Part shown: piece after piece, positions 36,201 through 48,330 of the stretch
How positions within the stretch are numbered: position 1 is the stretch's first letter
Layout: each line of letters opens with the position of its first letter
Source: Bryum argenteum
Taxonomy: Eukaryota > Streptophyta > Bryopsida > Bryales > Bryaceae
Length of the DNA stretch: 64,000 nt
NCBI GenBank assembly: GCA_037043015.1
Contig: CM073322.1
Coordinates: 2,305,601-2,369,600, forward strand
Direction of reading: 5' to 3'
Notes under the pieces: generated by a model
The model's input: the letters and a program-made list of their open reading frames with translations, nothing else
Told to the model about the DNA's origin: nothing
Database searches by the model: none
Translations under genes and position numbers: made by a program

Positions 36201-38165
36201 GCGCCATCTTCCAGCGCATGAAAAATTACACGGTCCGTCCCTGCCTGATCCCCCACATTCTGATGCTCCATAGTTTGACGCTCCACGCTCTGATACTCGA
36301 TTCTCTAATACTCCACATTCTGATACTGGCAGTGTCTGTTTCTACAACTCTTTTACTTACTGTGATTCACTTGAATGGTTGTGCAGATTTACGCTGTTTC
36401 CATTACTATTCGTATCGTCGTTGGCTTTTTGTTGCTGGCCTTGATCTGGAAGTTTGACTTCTCGCCATTCATGGTCCTTGTTATCGCCATTCTCAACGAC
36501 GGTACGTGCTCATCAACCTTGGTCGACTAGTCGAACGTCCTCTTGCTGGCGTGCTGACCTTGTTTTTGGTGGGCTTCAGGCACGATCATGACGATCTCGA
36601 AGGATAGAGTGAAGCCGTCACCACTGCCAGACAGTTGGAAGTTGAGGGAGATTTTCTCGATCGGAGTGGTGCTCGGGACGTACTTGGCGTTGATGACAGT
36701 TCTCTTCTTCTGGCTCATGCACGAGACCCACTTTTTCTCCGTAAGCGCCGCCCCTCTCTCAAATTGATTGCAATAGATAATCCTCTTCGAGGCTAAATTT
36801 TCGTGGTTCATGGTCGCAGGATCGGTTCGGAATTCGGGAGATCGGGCATGATAAAAACCAAATGACAGCGGCGGTATACCTGCAAGTCAGTATCATCAGT
36901 CAGGCGCTCATCTTCGTCACGCGATCACGAAGCTGGTCGTTCATGGAACGACCCGGCGCGCTGCTCATGTTCGCTTTCGTCGCTGCTCAGCTGGTAAGCC
37001 CAGTTCTATATCATCCTCAGCCAATTCTATAACATGCCCGATTCTGTGATGAGCCCGAGTTACGATTTACGATTTTTGTGTTGTTTTGTGCAGATTGCGA
37101 CGTTCATTGCTGTGTATGCGAACTGGGGATTCGCGAGCATCCGCGGTATCGGCTGGGGTTGGGCTGGAGTCATCTGGCTGTTCAGCATTGTCACGTACTT
37201 CCCCTTAGATATCATCAAGTTCTTTGTTCGGTACATCCAAAGCGGCAAGGCTTGGGATAACCTCCTCGAGCGCAAGGTACCTACCCCTATCTCTTGTCCA
37301 TTGCATACATCACACATTAGAATCTCGGTCAAGACACAAGATTAGATTCTGTCGTTCGTAAGCGACGTGTCCCTTTCGATTCGATTTCTCACATAATTGA
37401 CAAGATTAGATTCTATCGTTCGAAAGCGATATTTCCCTTTCGATTCGGCATGATCTGATACATCTGTAGTAAACAGAACGTGAGTAAGTCTCTACAGTAA
37501 ACGATCGAATAGGTCCTTTCAACTTCTGAAAACTTCATTCTAGAACCGTCAAGGGCAGGTCCACCTTTTTCTCAGAAACACTCTATCCTGTTCAGTGGAA
37601 GCAACTAATGCCATTGGGACCCAGATGCTCTGAAAGAATGTGATTCACCACCTTCCGAGAGCTTCATTCTTCAAGTAGTCAAATCCGCAGAGGGCAGGTC
37701 CTCCTTTTTCCCTGTAGGTGATGATGCAGCAAAAACAACGTAACACCCGCTCGCATTAAGTCCACTCCGTCCCAGTCAATAATGCGAACCATGCTAACCG
37801 TACACCACATTTTTCAGCTACTGTTCTAGCAGGTCAAGAATGTGATTGTGCTCATATTGACGTGTTGGAAATCCTTTGTGCAGACGGCGTTCACGAGACA
37901 GAAGGACTTCGGAAAGGAAGCGCGCGAGGCACAATGGGCGCACGCACAGAGAACACTCCACGGGCTGCACCCGCCAGAATCAAAGGACGACGCACGCACA
38001 AGCACCAGCAACACGCGCGAGCTCGGCGACATGGCGGAGCAGGCCAAGAGACGAGCCGAGATTGCCAAGCTCCGGGAACTCAACACCCTGAAAGGCCATG
38101 TGGAGTCTGTGGTCCGCCTCAAAAACCTCGACATCAACATGATCCAACAATCCTACACAGTCTAG
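33245..38165 (+). CDS. PMA: Plasma-membrane H+-ATPase (P3A), paralogue 1
   Basis: This plasma-membrane pump exports H+ using ATP and energises secondary transport. Exons are 33245-33319, 33680-33799, 33879-33977, 34062-34334, 34416-34595, 34682-35008, 35085-35435, 35578-35722, 35829-36232, 36387-36501, 36580-36740, 36820-36993, 37094-37276 and 37884-38165. They give 962 aa, close to the roughly 950 usual in plants. Visible motifs are [11 protein letters not shown] (actuator), CSDKTGTLT (phosphorylated Asp about 340), KGAPEQ (nucleotide binding) and [18 protein letters not shown]. The C-terminal regulatory domain ends QQSYTV, whose penultimate Thr is the phosphorylation site that recruits 14-3-3 in this family. 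Intron 7 is GC-AG (CAG|GCAAGT); the rest are GT-AG. The start is supported by matching N-terminal architecture in paralogue 2 (ALNNETVDL|). Intron 13 (607 nt) contains degenerate internal duplications. Confidence 0.95.
37328..37445. repeat. Tandem duplication in pump 1 intron 13
   Basis: Two copies of about 64 bp share AAGATTAGATTCT and CCCTTTCGATTCG. A second, weaker duplicated pair (AGGGCAGGTCC) lies at about 37550 and 37695. Confidence 0.7.
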
Positions 38166-38880
38166 CCATTGAATCCAAGGATCCAACAATCTAGCAGAAA
38201 TCAGAGGTTTCAACAATCTAGCACGATTGGTGATGATCTTGCAATCAGTAGTTCGGAGCTTTCGAAGGAAAATGCTCTTTTTGTGTAGAATAGAGATAAA
38301 AGAGGGATGATGGGGAAAAAGCCAAAAAGAGAGAATTTGCACATTTAGGAGTGAAGAGCCCTTTTCATGAAGCGGTGGGTTTTGAAAAATAAAAAATTGT
38401 ACACAAGAGACCCCAGTGGGCTTTCGGATGTGTGGACAACGTTATTTTAATTTTATTAGAGGAATGTAGTTGATGGTGCCCCCTTTTTTTAGGATGGGGC
38501 GAAGAAGAATATAGGAACACAACTATTTTGTAGAATTTTTTTGATGCAATACATGAAAGATTTCTACTTCTAAGGGAGCTTTGCTATGCAATGTGGGAGC
38601 TTTGGGTTTTTATATGCAATGTGGGAGTTTTGGGTTTTTTTTACTTTATTTGCCTAAGACAAATATGTTTCATATGTAGTTTTTATTTTTATTGTTGAAT
38701 GGCGTGCATTGTAATTTTATGGATGTTTACTATCAAAATAAATGGCAGAGAAAACATGGGTTTATATAGAAGTGGTAACATTTTTATCTAGAGGACGTTT
38801 TTATTGAGGTTTGTCATTCTAGTGTAAGGTATTTTCAAGGCGTGTAGTTAACATGTATAGAACCTATGTTTATATATTTT
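38166..38880. other. 3' flank of proton pump 1
   Basis: This is AT-rich sequence expected to contain the 3' untranslated region. The phrase ATGCAATGTGGGAG repeats near 38590 and 38615. The stretch ends exactly at the TTAA of the next element. Confidence 0.5.
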
Positions 38881-39449
38881 TTAACCCCTAAAGCTCCTTG
38901 GTGGTTTTTGGGAGCTTGAGATCTCAAGATTGTGATGTCCTACCTCTATGCACTCTGAGGGGTGTGAATCGAATTTGATTTTGTTTTGTTTGTTTTTAAA
39001 TTCCAATTGTAAGATCTTGTATGTAAGACTATCTTTAGTTAGTGTTTGTAAAATTGATTGTTGTATGTATACCATTTGCGAGATCATAACATCCAAAGTT
39101 TGTCTCTCTGAATTTTTTAGGCATTGCGAAGATTGGTTTTGAAATTTTTGGAGGCTGCTCTCGTTGATTTTATGACTTCGACCACTTCAGAACTTGAGTG
39201 GTGGTTTAGTAATTAACATATCATAACAAAATAGAATTTTTAATTTTTTTTTAAGTTGCCATGTTTCACGTTTGCAACCTAAGGAATGTCTTAGGCTTAA
39301 AAATTGGGTTTGAATCTACGAATTCCACCTCATACACTTTGAAGTAACGGGAGCACCCAATAAAAAATATTAGGAAAAAATATTACTTTTATCTAAGTTG
39401 CCTTAAATTGCAAAAACCCACTTGGGTCTCAAGGAGTTTTAGGGGTTAA
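38881..39449. mobile_element. TTAA MITE, family C copy 2
   Basis: TTAA flanks both ends. Termini are CCCCTAAAGCTCC and GGAGTTTTAGGGG. It closely matches 5747-6348 and 43568-44150 and lies about 715 bp past the pump 1 stop. Confidence 0.9.
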
Positions 39450-39927
39450 TTATTGATATGAAGCAATGAAGTGGTCTTCAATTTGTTTTTCTTAGTTTAT
39501 AGAAGTAAAAAAATAGGCAAGAATCTAGAGTAAGTTTATCAAGAAGATTCACTAAGATTCACCATGAATAGTTTACCTCCTCTCTAAGACTAAACTTTGA
39601 ATCCAGCACCCACAATATATGTTACAAATAGTCAACGCTCATTCTTTTAGAGGCAATTTTGTAGTCAATTTGCCTAACTTCTTTATTATTAAGAGGCGCT
39701 TTAGATTAGAGGCAAGAACGAAGCAAAAAAATCTAAGCCAATGACAGGCCTAGGAATTGAGATGCCAAACAAATGAGTCTCTACACTTGTAAATTTGAGT
39801 CTAAGTGACACTTTAAATGGAGAGTCAAGGCTTCTCATTTCTAAATTAAAGCAAGCCTTAGTGTGTTGTTGGCTTTATTTACTTTCGCAATAGGAACATA
39901 GTTGTTATATTTTCTCACAATCGATTA
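39450..39927. other. AT-rich intergenic, no gene recognised
   Basis: Nothing supportable beyond base composition. Confidence 0.45.
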
Positions 39928-40727
39928 ATAACCCTTTAACGCCAAGGGTCTCTTCTCACAAGAACAAGTTTTCTTCCAATATTTTTCTTAAATCTCACTT
40001 GGAAAAAAATTAAACATTTCTTTTCAACATCCAACCTTTAAGAATTGAACCTAAGTCGAGACTTCAACTCTTGAGAGAATTTGCAAAAGCATCTATCAAT
40101 TGACGGGAAATATTATAAAGTTTGAAGTTGTCGTATATTGGTAGAGAGAACTCTTGCTTTCTAAGGGTGTACTACTTTGACCATCAATAATTTCTTGTAT
40201 GATTTCTTTCACTTCACATGGATTTTGGTTACATGTGCATGGGTCAATAGCTTTGCATAGAGATATCACAATTAGAGAGAAGATTCATACACAATCAATA
40301 GTGACTATTTCCCATGACTCTACTTGAATTTACATGAAATTCTTCCGAACTTACATGGATTTAATTGGAAGTTTTGAAAGTAAAGAGAGATCAGGAATTA
40401 CCAAACAATTATGGACAATGTGTCAAAAAGTAGTTTGATTCAAAGTTTATACTAAAATTGTATCCACGTGTATAAAACACAACAAAGTATGTTATATGGT
40501 ATTCAATGTATTTCATGTGTTTTGTATTATATTCAATTAAAACAATTATACCAATTTCATGAGTTATAAAAATCCAAATTATGATCAGATTGTTGGAGAT
40601 TGTTTGTATAAACTTCAGCCGAATCACTGCAGAATATATGAAAGGTTAGTTCGTAATGGATTTTATGAAAACTGATCAAAGTGCATGAATTGACCCAATG
40701 TAGGCCATCACCGCCCTAAAGGGTTAA
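39928..40727. mobile_element. Possible TTAA element, family F (about 800 bp)
   Basis: The left end is ATAACCCTTTAACGCC and the right end is GCCCTAAAGGGTTAA. These inverted termini resemble the other families, but the left target is ATAA and no second copy is in the window. Confidence 0.5.
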
Positions 40728-40969
40728 TCAACAAAACCAACAAATGTATTTGAGTTTTGTATCTAAGCAATGATCCTTACTAACCATGTCAATGCTACAT
40801 TTTACTTGAACTTTTTGCTTACAATCACAACATCGAAGATATTCATCACACAAAATATGCTCAAAGTCAATGGTAAATTTGTATGGAAAACCTTTGAGTA
40901 TTCACTTTCGAACGATAGAGAAGATGGTTTAAAGATTTGAAACCATTTAGTTTTTCTTGGAACCCAAAA

Positions 40970-41360
40970 TCTCTTACAACCCAATTTTTCTTGCAAACCA
41001 ATTTTTCTACAAACCCAATTTTTCTTAAAACCCAATCCAAAAAGTAAAGTTGAAATCCAACAATGAATGAAGAAGATATAGCTCCTCAATAACCATGTGT
41101 TATTCCACTTTAATTTATTGAGATTGATAAGATAAATCCAAATCTAACACCAAGATATTTGACTCCAAAGTCCTCCAACTAGAATGTTGGGCTTCATCAT
41201 CATTAGATAATACCTCTTTTTCTAAAATAATAATAATAATAATAATAAAAACACGACAAAATACGATATCTTGCTTGATATAATTGGCTTGTAGGCTTGA
41301 TATAAAACATACCTCATGTATCGAAGGCGAGAAACAAAATATGCCATCACAAGAGCGCAT
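40970..41360. mobile_element. Family D relic with short tandem repeats
   Basis: AAGTTGAAATCCAACA and GATATAGCTCCTCAA match the interior of family D in the orientation of 48822-49803. It is preceded by about four copies of ACCCAATTTTTCTT at 40975-41040. The boundaries are unclear. Confidence 0.5.
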
Positions 41361-41853
41361 GCCATAAATTCATACCATCTTGAATGGATTCGCGACACCT
41401 TTTATCACAAAAACTAGGAATCAATCCAACAAGTTTCATATAAATTATTAAAAAATGATAAAATCTATTAAGAAATAGAAAACATTGTTTCGTTTCCAAG
41501 ATGTCCCAAGACTCCAAAAAAGCACCGCCATATAAGCTTCATAGTCACCTCATATTCTCCAACTCTTTTGGAGGCCTTTTCACTTTTCACCAACCAAAGA
41601 GTTGAATTCTCTTCACTCTCTTGACCAACGAACATAATGTGAAACGTACAAGAGTAGGTTGAAAGCAAGAAGAAGCTGCAACAACACAATCAGCAAGCAA
41701 TTGAATTGAATTCCAAGAAGGAAGATGAGCATATTTTCCCAAAGGGAACGTGCCCATGTCTTGTTCGGCTGTCGCTTTTTGCTTCACATCATGGCCTTCA
41801 CTTTGTCGCCGAAGGTGCCTGCCCCTTCCTTCCATTGGTACAGTACCACCCAC
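41361..41853. other. Intergenic, no gene recognised
   Basis: Overlapping frames on both strands lack recognisable domains. Confidence 0.4.
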
Positions 41854-42151
41854 GGCCGGCCCTCGACAGTAGAGGGGTCGCGCCTCCCTGCTCGCGTAAA
41901 ATAATTTGAAAGTAAATTTGCCCCCTAAATTTTTGTTGTTGATGTTATCAATGTCATCATGGGACACAGCCAAGGGTAAATTGGGGTCGCAGATTTCATT
42001 TTAAAATTCGAAATCTGAAAAAAATATATTTTAGGGCCTCCAAAAATGCAAAAATCATATTTATACGAATTTCAGCCGGGCTGCGAGTGTGGACGGGGCA
42101 GTGAAGGCGCGACCTCTCCACTGTCCCGCCCTTAGTGACAAGGATGGCCGG
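41854..42151. mobile_element. Possible hAT-like MITE
   Basis: Imperfect inverted ends face each other: GACAGTAGAGGGGTCGCGCC on the left, and GGCGCGACCTCTCCACTGTC on the right. GGCCGGC and CGCCC lie at the outer edges and the interior is AT-rich. The target duplication was not resolved, so the superfamily is tentative. Confidence 0.45.
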
Positions 42152-42333
42152 CACTGCAAGGAAGGAAGGAACTGTCAAGACCTAAAGTTGAAGTGCAAGT
42201 GCAGACAGACTAAAAGTTAAGTGCAGATGGCGTAGAATGGAAGTCTGTCTCTCTCTCTTTTGCTTAAAACGCCTTAACAGGCTCATGCATCACTAAAAAG
42301 CTGTTTTGTTTGGTATCCGTATCATGCCATGTT

Positions 42334-42431
42334 ATCGTTCTTCTTTCCTCTTTTGACTAATCTAAGTTGTCTGGATGTAATCATCGTTCTTCTTTCCTCT
42401 TTTGACTAATCTAAGTTGTCTGGATGTAATC
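42334..42431. repeat. 49-bp tandem duplication
   Basis: Two essentially identical copies begin ATCGTTCTTCTTTCCTC at 42334 and 42383. They look recent. Confidence 0.9.
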
Positions 42432-42472
42432 GATCGTCTACTGCAACTTGGTTGCCACTCTTCGACGAGGAA

Positions 42473-42740
42473 TTAACCCCTAACTCTCCTTAAAACCCGA
42501 AACAAATTTTGGAGGTTCCCGCATGAGAAAAACTCAACCAACTTTGACCATTATAATCTCACAAATGAGGAAGAATGAACGGTTCAAATTTGGTTTGTGA
42601 GAAGAATGTCAAGTGAACTTTGAGATCTTACGGTTGAATCTTTTAAATAATGCTTGGATTGAGAGTTTTTGAGCTTAATCTAAAGGAAGGTCAAATTTTG
42701 TGACTTAGACTGTTTTGCAACAAGGAGAGTTAGGGGTTAA
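42473..42740. mobile_element. TTAA MITE, family A copy 5
   Basis: TTAA flanks both ends. Termini are CCCCTAACTCTCC and GGAGAGTTAGGGG, a perfect 13-bp inverted pair. The body matches 19670-19937. Confidence 0.92.
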
Positions 42741-43567
42741 AGCGCTCTTACATGGAATTTGGAAAATTTTGAGGGAGAATTGTGTTGAGAGAGAATTATG
42801 TTTTAACTATGTGCTTGGAAATGGTGAGAGCAATGATCAGGAATAACCGACGGCTCGTTCATTATCAGCTGATGGACTTAGCACTAGCTGAAACCGGTGG
42901 CTAAATACTGATGAAAATTACAAATAAACTTCTGTTATCAGTATAAGATAAGGCAATTGCAAGAAGGGATTTGTGGAAAAAAACCGATTGGGTGTGGAAA
43001 ATGTCGGTTATTAACCAGTAAAAGTCAAAAAACTTCCCGAACCGTGGGTGAGAGCATCTAGTAGCAAATTAGTGATGGGATGGGCTGAATGTAGTAGAGG
43101 TTGTCAAATTTAACACCTTCCTTAATCCACATTCTTCCACGATCTTTCCTTAGTGTCCTTGTTATATATTGTCCTATGTGTCGAACTTCATTAGACTATG
43201 TCAAAAGTTCAGAAGGGCTTGAACTCTTATAGTTTTGAACTATTCCCAAAGAGCAAGATGAAATCTTTTAGAACCTAAGTGAATCATAGAAAGGCAAGTT
43301 GATGGCCTCCTGTTGGCGGGAGCCAAATATGATACGACATGTCGGGTAGCTACGATGGGAAAGGAAAATGACACTCTGAAGACATTTCCAATGGATTGGT
43401 CGAAGAGGCAAGAACGACTACATTTAGCTATGCAAGAGGTATTTTTATTTTTTGTCAATTGAGTGGCTATTCAAACCGCCACCTTGGCTACTCACCAAGG
43501 ATTGGCTCGAAACATGCCAAAGGTAGCAAGCCTCTAGCTACATGCCTAGAAACCCACCCACTCCCAT
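42741..43567. other. Intergenic, no gene recognised
   Basis: Noncoding as far as can be seen. Confidence 0.45.
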
Positions 43568-44150
43568 TTAACCCCTAAAGATCCTTGTGTGTTTTTGGAA
43601 GCTTGAAACCTCAAAACTCCAGTTTTTTACCTCTATGCACTTCAAGGGGTGCGAAACAATTTTTTTTATTCTTTTCTTAACTTCCAACCGTAAGATCTTG
43701 TACCTAAGACAATTTTTAGTATCTGATTTAAAAATTGACCGTTGGATGCTTACCATTTGAGAGATCGTAACATCCAAAGTTTGTCTACGAAGTTTTTTTT
43801 GACATTGTTGAGATTATTTTTGACAATTTTGGAGGTTGCCCTTGTAAAATTGGTACTCATTGTGATTTGGGGCCCTTTGGAACTTAAGTAGTGATTTGGT
43901 TATGAACATATTTCCAAAAAAAATCTCAAAAAAACTAAATTTAAACTGCCGCAGTTCGGCTCGCAAACCAAGAATTTTCGTAGAAGACTCAAAAATTGAA
44001 ATTTGGCTTTGCAAAATTTACCACATACACTTTGCAGTATAGAGAGCACCCATCAAAAAAATTGGCAAAAATATTACTTTTAACCTATTCATCTAGGTTT
44101 CCCAAAATAGCAAAAGCCCGATTTGGTCCTCTTGGATCTTTAGGGGTTAA
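43568..44150. mobile_element. TTAA MITE, family C copy 3
   Basis: TTAA flanks both ends. Termini are CCCCTAAAGATCC and GGATCTTTAGGGG, a perfect inverted pair. The interior has AACCGTAAGATCTTGTACC and TTTGAGAGATCGTAACATCC. Confidence 0.92.
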
Positions 44151-44372
44151 ACGTATTTTCTATTTGAGTTAACTTGAATTTTGAGAGATTTCACACTCTC
44201 TTTTGGGAAAATCTCAAAACTTTGAGCTTTCGGACCTAAGGTACATTAAAACTTTTGTCATGATGGTGTAGCACATGGCATAATGTAGGAGGAAAATTGA
44301 GTATTGTTGTAAAAGGATGTGGATATAAAGGGGGGCTACATTTCCATGGCTACATTTAGCTAGTCCTTTGGT

Positions 44373-44742
44373 TAACCTCTAAAGGAGAGTTGCCTCAAAA
44401 GTGACAAAACTTTTCAAAACTCCCCTCTCTTGATGCAAGATGTAAAGTTCTAACTCTTAACAAGTATTGCAACTGTAGGATTTAGTACCTATCTAATATA
44501 TGCACATGATTGTGCAAAAGATCTTAGGTTCAAATTCCCCACCATTTGTGAGATCATTATGTTTAAACTTAAAATATTTTTTTCTCTTGTTGCAAAAAGA
44601 AATTGAAGATTTTTAAGAGCCTAAAAGACCGATTTCAAAAGTAAATTTGAAATGAGCCTCTTCTCATTCTAATTCCTCAATGAATTGGAAACATGTCTAT
44701 GCAATTTTTACCCTCATGCAACCAGTAAAACCTAAAGAAGCA
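44373..44742. mobile_element. Decayed TTAA MITE, family C/G-like
   Basis: It starts TTAACCTCTAAAGG. The interior keeps AACTGTAGGATTTAGTACC and CATTTGTGAGATCATTATG. The right terminus is not evident. Confidence 0.55.
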
Positions 44743-44994
44743 CTTGAATTTTCATACTAAGCTATGGTGAAATTCAAATACAAAGGCCGGTCTTTGACAA
44801 TAAAAACGGCGTGTGAAAAAAAGTTGATTGAAGATCCAAACGCAAAGATCATGCCTTGAAACCTTATTTACATGTACAAAGAAACCAATCGTGGCGAACA
44901 AGTAAAATCTCAACTTTTGGTGAATTTTTGAAGTTTCCTCAATCTTGTTAGTTTTGAGTACATTTTGAGAGTAAGTGAACATGTATTGAAGTTT

Positions 44995-45354
44995 GAGGCA
45001 CCACAGGCCTTGGCTTGGTGGTTGGGGCTCATGACCCCCAATGAGAAGGTCGTGGGTTCTATTCACCTTGTCGGCGTGGTGCTCACCACCCTAGTCCAGC
45101 CAACTATGATGGGAGGTCTTTGGACCTTGTTGTATGGGTACCTCAAAGTCCTTTGGGGGGATACTATGTCAAGTATCTTTAAGCCACTAGTAGCTAGTTA
45201 GAAACCAGCTTAGTTATAGAGTCCACCCTCGAAAGGGGGAAGTAGTATTGCTCCAATTTCCCCTTGTCCGGTGGGCATCGGGTTATTAGCATTACGAACG
45301 ACCACTTTATTCACGCTTGACCCGTAGAATAGGATTGGAGTTTCTATCTATCTA
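44995..45354 (+). mobile_element. tRNA-derived SINE, best copy
   Basis: A tRNA-like head carries an A box (TGGCTTGGTGG, 45011-45021) and a B-box-like GGTTCTATTC (45055-45064). A unique body of about 270 bp and a TCTATCTATCT tail follow. Relatives lie at 23398-23767 (minus), at 32258 and 47698-48330 (3' parts), and at 53199-53252 (5' part). It has no coding capacity and would depend on a LINE for movement. Confidence 0.8.
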
Positions 45355-46140
45355 CCTGAGTTTGGGCAGATTTCAGAGAGTGTTTTCAAACTTCGAGAGT
45401 GAACATCTTCTTATATATAAGGGATTCTTGAAGCATAAACAATCTTTTCATAATGTTGTCGGAAAACTCTACAACCTTTACTAAACTCCCAAATTTTTAC
45501 AATCTATTATAGTAAATCATACGGAAGATTTATCCAAAGTCGAAAAGTCCTTCACTCTTATTTATAGATTAAATGCCCCAATAGCATTTTCCATATAAAA
45601 GTCTTAAGGAGTTATATACCCAAAGAGCATTTTCCATATAAAAGGGGTGTATAGTAAAGTGACTCTTTCTATCCTGTTCATTCTTTATGCTCTACACTCG
45701 TCCTTAGCAAGGCAAAAAGGCAACATATTTTGGCAAAGATTGTATCTCCATTTGATGAAAATGATTGTCTTCCAATGACAAACTTTACTCAACCCCCCAT
45801 ACCATAAAAAGGCTATGCTCCAAATTCTTCACGGTTTGTCACGTCGGAGCTGCCTCCTGCCCTTTTAGGGCTCTTTCTTGAGCCCTCTTATACTCGAATA
45901 GCCCAGTAAAGGGATGAAGATGGTGGACAATTCAAAAATTCTACAATACCAATGGATGAAAGATTCAAAATACAAGTGTCCAAATTTCAAAATGGGACAA
46001 AGTGATGCCAAAAAGGGTCCCCTTTGCAAGAACATCCATGTTCAGAGTAGGTAAATGTTGGGTCAAGTGGGAGCCGGGAGCATCACCCAATGCTGTGTTC
46101 TTATCAGAAAATTCGGATGAAAATCATCCATGTGTTGATT
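45355..46140. other. Intergenic, no gene recognised
   Basis: Nothing supportable beyond short direct repeats (GAGCATTTTCCATATAAAAG near 45630). Confidence 0.45.
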
Positions 46141-46440
46141 GGATGGTTGAGGACCGTTCAACGGGAACTGGATGAAATTATCCCAACGTTCGATGGATGG
46201 TTGAGGACCGTTCAACGGGAACTGGATGAAATTATCCCAACGTTGGATGGATGGTTGAGGACCGTTCAACGAAAATGGATGAAATAACCCCAACGTTGGA
46301 TGGATGGTTGAGGACCGTTCAACGAAAATGGATGGAATAACCCCAACGTTGGATGGATGGTTGAGAGAGATTCAAATGCATTGGATTGTAATCATCCCAA
46401 GGTTGGATGGAGTTTGTGGAAAATTCAACGAAATTGGATT
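46141..46440. repeat. 53-54-bp minisatellite
   Basis: Units beginning GGATGGTTGAGGACCGTTCA start at 46141, 46195, 46249 and 46302, with diverged copies beyond 46355. Open frames on both strands follow the repeat and are not genes. Confidence 0.92.
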
Positions 46441-47025
46441 GGAATCATCCCAAGGTAGAATGGAGGCTGAGTGGGATTTGCTTAGTTGCAAATGAAAGGA
46501 TGAAAATCATCTAAATATCGAATGGAGGTTAAGTGGGATTTGATTAGTTGCAAAAAAGAAATGGAAAATCATCCAAATATCGTATTGAGGTTGAGTAGGA
46601 TTTGCTTAGTTGCAAATGAGGAAATGACAATAATCCAAATATCGAATGGAGGTTGAATAGGATTTGCTTAGTTGCAAAAAGGGGATGACAATCATCCAAA
46701 TATCGAATGGAGGTGGAATGGGATTTGCCTGCTTAGTTGCAAAAAAGGGGATGACAAATCATCCAAATATCGAATGGAGGTGGAATAGGATTTGCTTAGT
46801 TGCAAAGAAGGAGATGAGAATCATCCAAATATCGAATGGAGGTGGAATAGGATTTGCTTAGTTGCAAAAAGGGGACGACAATCATCCAAATATCGAATGG
46901 AGGTTGAGTGGGATTCGCTTAGTTGCAAAAGTGGATGAGAATCATCCAAATGTCGATTGGGGATCGGGGATGAGAATCGTCCACATATCGAATGGAGGTT
47001 GAGTGCAAGAAGGGGATGATAATCA
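46441..47025. repeat. ~62-66-bp minisatellite
   Basis: About nine units share ATCCAAATATCGAATGGAGG and GGGATTTGCTTAGTTGCAAA. They are adjacent to, and probably derived from, the preceding 54-bp array (shared ATCATCC and TGGAGG words). Confidence 0.9.
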
Positions 47026-47326
47026 CCCAAGCAATAATAAAATAAAAATCATCCAATTATGAAATGAAGATCATCCAAATACGAAACGGATGGTTGTGAG
47101 GAGTGGTGGCAAGACAGGCGTGGGTCAGGTGCACTTTGAAAGCGGCATGGTTAAGTGGAAGAGAAGCCCTGGATTTTCGGAGGGAAGGGGCTGTTGCCCT
47201 GCAAAATCATTGGCACACAAGTCGGAGGGGAAGTATAATCCACATGAAGCATTCTCCACTTGGGCCTGCCCATTTCTTTCATACTTGCAACTTGGACCTT
47301 TGGTTTCGGGTCTCTTTATTTCTCCC

Positions 47327-47566
47327 CTACGAGCGTGGCTCGGATGCCAGGCTCGGTGGGGATCAATTTTCTGGCCCTTCCCGTTTCCCCCATTTGGGGC
47401 CATTTTTTGAATTTTTTTTTGCAAAATTTGGGGCCTGGGGCCCCAAATTACCCTTGGAAGCCCCCTTTGTGTTCAAATGGGGCCTAAACAAATTAAAAAA
47501 TAGGGGCAGATTTTATCCCACCCTCCCCACCCCCACCCGAGCATGGCATCCAAGCCACGCTCGTAG
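47327..47566. mobile_element. 240-bp terminal-inverted-repeat element
   Basis: CTACGAGCGTGGCTCGGATG at the left is matched in inverse by CATCCAAGCCACGCTCGTAG at the right, with arms of about 38 bp. The core is about 160 bp and G-rich. A 188-aa frame crosses it but is unlike any protein. The target duplication is unresolved. Confidence 0.75.
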
Positions 47567-47619
47567 AGGATATTTAGACACTCCCTTTGGTTTCCATGCA
47601 AGGGCCTTGCTAGTGGTGG

Positions 47620-48330
47620 AGACAAGACAAACAAGCATATATCATTCTAGGGTTACGGGTTTAGAATAAACAATTATATGCAATAAGTTTCATAATTGAA
47701 TCATATGGTGGGGCCCGGAGTCGTAGAAACTCTGGTCCTTTCTAAGGGGCCGGCGTGAATGAAAGTGTCTGTTTGTAATGGTGATAACCCGATGCCCACC
47801 GGACAAGGGGAAATTGGAACAGTACCACATGATTATTGAATCATATGGTGGTCCCATTTTAAGGGCTGGCGTGAATGAAGTATTTGTTCGTAATGCTAAC
47901 AACTTGATGTCCATCGGACACCAGGAAATTGGGACAATGCTACTTCCTCCTTTCGAGGGTGGACTCTAAAACTACGCTGGTTTCTAGCCTAGTACTAGTG
48001 CCTTGAAGATACTTGACGAGGCAAAGAAGCATGTATCATTCTCATTTATTTATTTTAGGGTTACGGGTTTAGAATGTGCAATAAGGTTGACAATTAGATC
48101 ATATGATGGGTCTCGGAGTCTTGAAACTCTGGTCCCATTCTAAAGGGTTGGCCTGAATGAGGTGTCTGTTCGTAATGCTGATAACCAGATGCCCATTAGA
48201 CAAAGGGGGAAATGGAGCAATACTACTTCCTTCTCTCCAGGGTGGACTCTATAAACTACGCTAGTTACTAGTGTCCTGACATGGTGTCCCCCTTGAGGGC
48301 CCTGGAGTTCTATATGTTTCCAAGAGCAAT
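47620..48330 (-). repeat. Tandem duplication of a ~390-bp block carrying SINE 3' parts
   Basis: AGGGTTACGGGTTTAGAAT, ATCATATGRTGG and the SINE-derived AACTCTGGTCC recur in order at 47645 onward and at 48057 onward. A third ATCATATGGTGG junction lies at 47838 inside the first block. SINE body remnants are in reverse orientation. Confidence 0.75.

Noticed and set aside
44995-45070. Functional tRNA gene
   Set aside because: The A and B boxes belong to a SINE head; no cloverleaf acceptor stem or anticodon loop could be built convincingly.
46063-46861. Open frames of 60-76 aa on both strands
   Set aside because: They are translations of the 54-bp and ~64-bp minisatellites.
47103-47669. 188-aa plus-strand frame
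   Set aside because: It crosses the inverted-repeat element at 47327-47566, overlaps frames in other registers, and shows no domain.
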